A DNA stretch of 5,005 nucleotides from Geodermatophilaceae bacterium (GTDB lineage: Bacteria > Actinomycetota > Actinomycetes > Mycobacteriales > Geodermatophilaceae). Below the pieces are notes generated by a model that saw only the letters and a list, made by a program, of their open reading frames with translations, ran no database searches and was not told the origin of the DNA. The DNA is taken from positions 1-5,005 of the forward strand of contig JACCSC010000373.1 in NCBI GenBank assembly GCA_013813215.1. The letters are read 5' to 3'. This document shows positions 4,434 to 5,005 of the stretch, piece after piece. The position numbers were made by a program, and so were the translations under genes. The number at the start of each line of letters is the position of its first letter. Positions within the stretch are counted from its first letter, which is position 1.

Positions 4434-5005
4434 CCGCTTGGCATCGGCATCTGCAGCTCCCCGCCGCTCCGGCCTCGCTCGGCCGCAACCACCGAGGCCA
4501 CGATCGACAACGCGATCTCGGCCGGCCCACGGCTGCCGATGTCCAGACCGCACGGGGAGTGCAGCCGGGAGACCTGCTCGGCCGGTACGCCGCTGTCCAG
4601 CAACCGCTGCATCACCATCGGCGCGTGCCGCCGGCTGCCCAGCATGCCGACGAAGAACGCCGGCCCGGCGAGGGCGGCAGTCAGGATCTCCTCGACGTAC
4701 GGCGCGTCGTGGTCGCAGAGCACGACGGCATCCGACGGCCCGGCGGGTCGCTCGGTCAACGCGGTGACCGCGCTCTCGTGCAGCGGGATCACCGGCCGGC
4801 CGAGGAAGCCGGCCAGCTCCGCGACTCCGGCGGCGATGGCGTTGTCCCCGCAAACGATGACGGCCGGCGGCGGGTCGTGCCGCTCGGCGAACAGCTCGAG
4901 CACCTGCTCGCCGCCGTGCCCGAAGACCGCCCGCCGCCGCAGCGTCGCCGTGTCGGTCAGGTCGGCGGCCAGCTCGATGCCCGCGGTGTCGAACTCCGAG
5001 CAGCC
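4430..5005 (-). CDS. XdhC-family molybdoenzyme maturation protein, partial (C-terminal part)
   Basis: The gene enters from the right edge; 191 residues are visible and the N-terminus is missing, so GTG codons inside (such as 4903) should not be taken as the start. XdhC/CoxI-like proteins bind molybdenum cofactor and help its sulfuration and insertion into xanthine dehydrogenase or CO-dehydrogenase-type enzymes. The Rossmann-type C-terminal domain begins near PPPAVIVCGDNAIAAGVAEL (visible residues 46-65), where the usual GxGxxA loop reads GDNAIA. Family signatures follow: AFFVGMLGSRRHA (116-128), LLDSGVPAEQVSRLHSP (135-151), then GLDIGSRGPAEIALSIVA (153-170) and AERGRSGG (175-182). No oxidoreductase subunit is in view; partners, if any, lie beyond the edge. 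It converges tail-to-tail with the spermidine-synthase-like gene with no gap. Confidence 0.88.
   Translation of the reverse strand, partial: GCSEFDTAGIELAADLTDTATLRRRAVFGHGGEQVLELFAERHDPPPAVIVCGDNAIAAGVAELAGFLGRPVIPLHESAVTALTERPAGPSDAVVLCDHDAPYVEEILTAALAGPAFFVGMLGSRRHAPMVMQRLLDSGVPAEQVSRLHSPCGLDIGSRGPAEIALSIVASVVAAERGRSGGELQMPMPSG

Noticed and set aside
4389..4853. 154-codon minus-strand frame over the XdhC region
   Set aside because: Arg/Ala-rich shadow; the neighbouring minus frame has clear XdhC-family motifs and runs to the window edge.

Overview
The window is GC-rich throughout, with strong G/C preference at third codon positions, GTG starts, one start placed as for a leaderless mRNA, and protein families typical of actinomycetes. 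I therefore infer a high-GC actinobacterium; the sequence does not fix the genus. No mobile-element gene, CRISPR array or complete RNA gene is visible.

Layout, left to right. Positions 1-325 carry no protein gene. They hold what looks like the 5' part of a serine tRNA (minus strand, UGA anticodon) without its T arm and 3' acceptor strand, several short inverted repeats, a run of nine C, and seven CTAG tetramers (only two more occur in the other 4.7 kb). Next is a zinc-homeostasis module: a minus-strand cation diffusion facilitator (326-1474) with a His-rich N-terminus and HD/HD zinc site, diverging from a plus-strand ArsR/SmtB-type repressor (1565-1924) that carries a complete alpha-5 zinc-sensing motif. 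They share a short intergenic region with one AT-rich island. The simplest model is that the repressor binds there and zinc releases it, switching on the exporter.

Positions 1925-2634 have no intact gene. They contain the C-terminal part of an SRPBCC/AHSA1-like protein with its N-terminal half missing (2324-2566), and a minus-strand stretch that looks coding but that I do not recognise (2165 to about 2340). This reads as a decaying region.

The right half is compact: an Rsm22/METTL17-like methyltransferase-fold protein with four putative Fe-S cysteines (2635-3594), an overlapping spermidine-synthase-like gene (3570-4433), and, converging on it, the C-terminal part of an XdhC-family molybdoenzyme maturation protein that runs off the right edge (4430-5005). 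The two convergent genes share a CTAG that supplies both stop codons.

I see no clearly new multi-gene system. The items most worth a second look are the truncated tRNA with its CTAG-rich flank, the zinc efflux/sensor pair, the bacterial Rsm22-like protein coupled to a spermidine-synthase-like gene, and the gene remnants in the middle.
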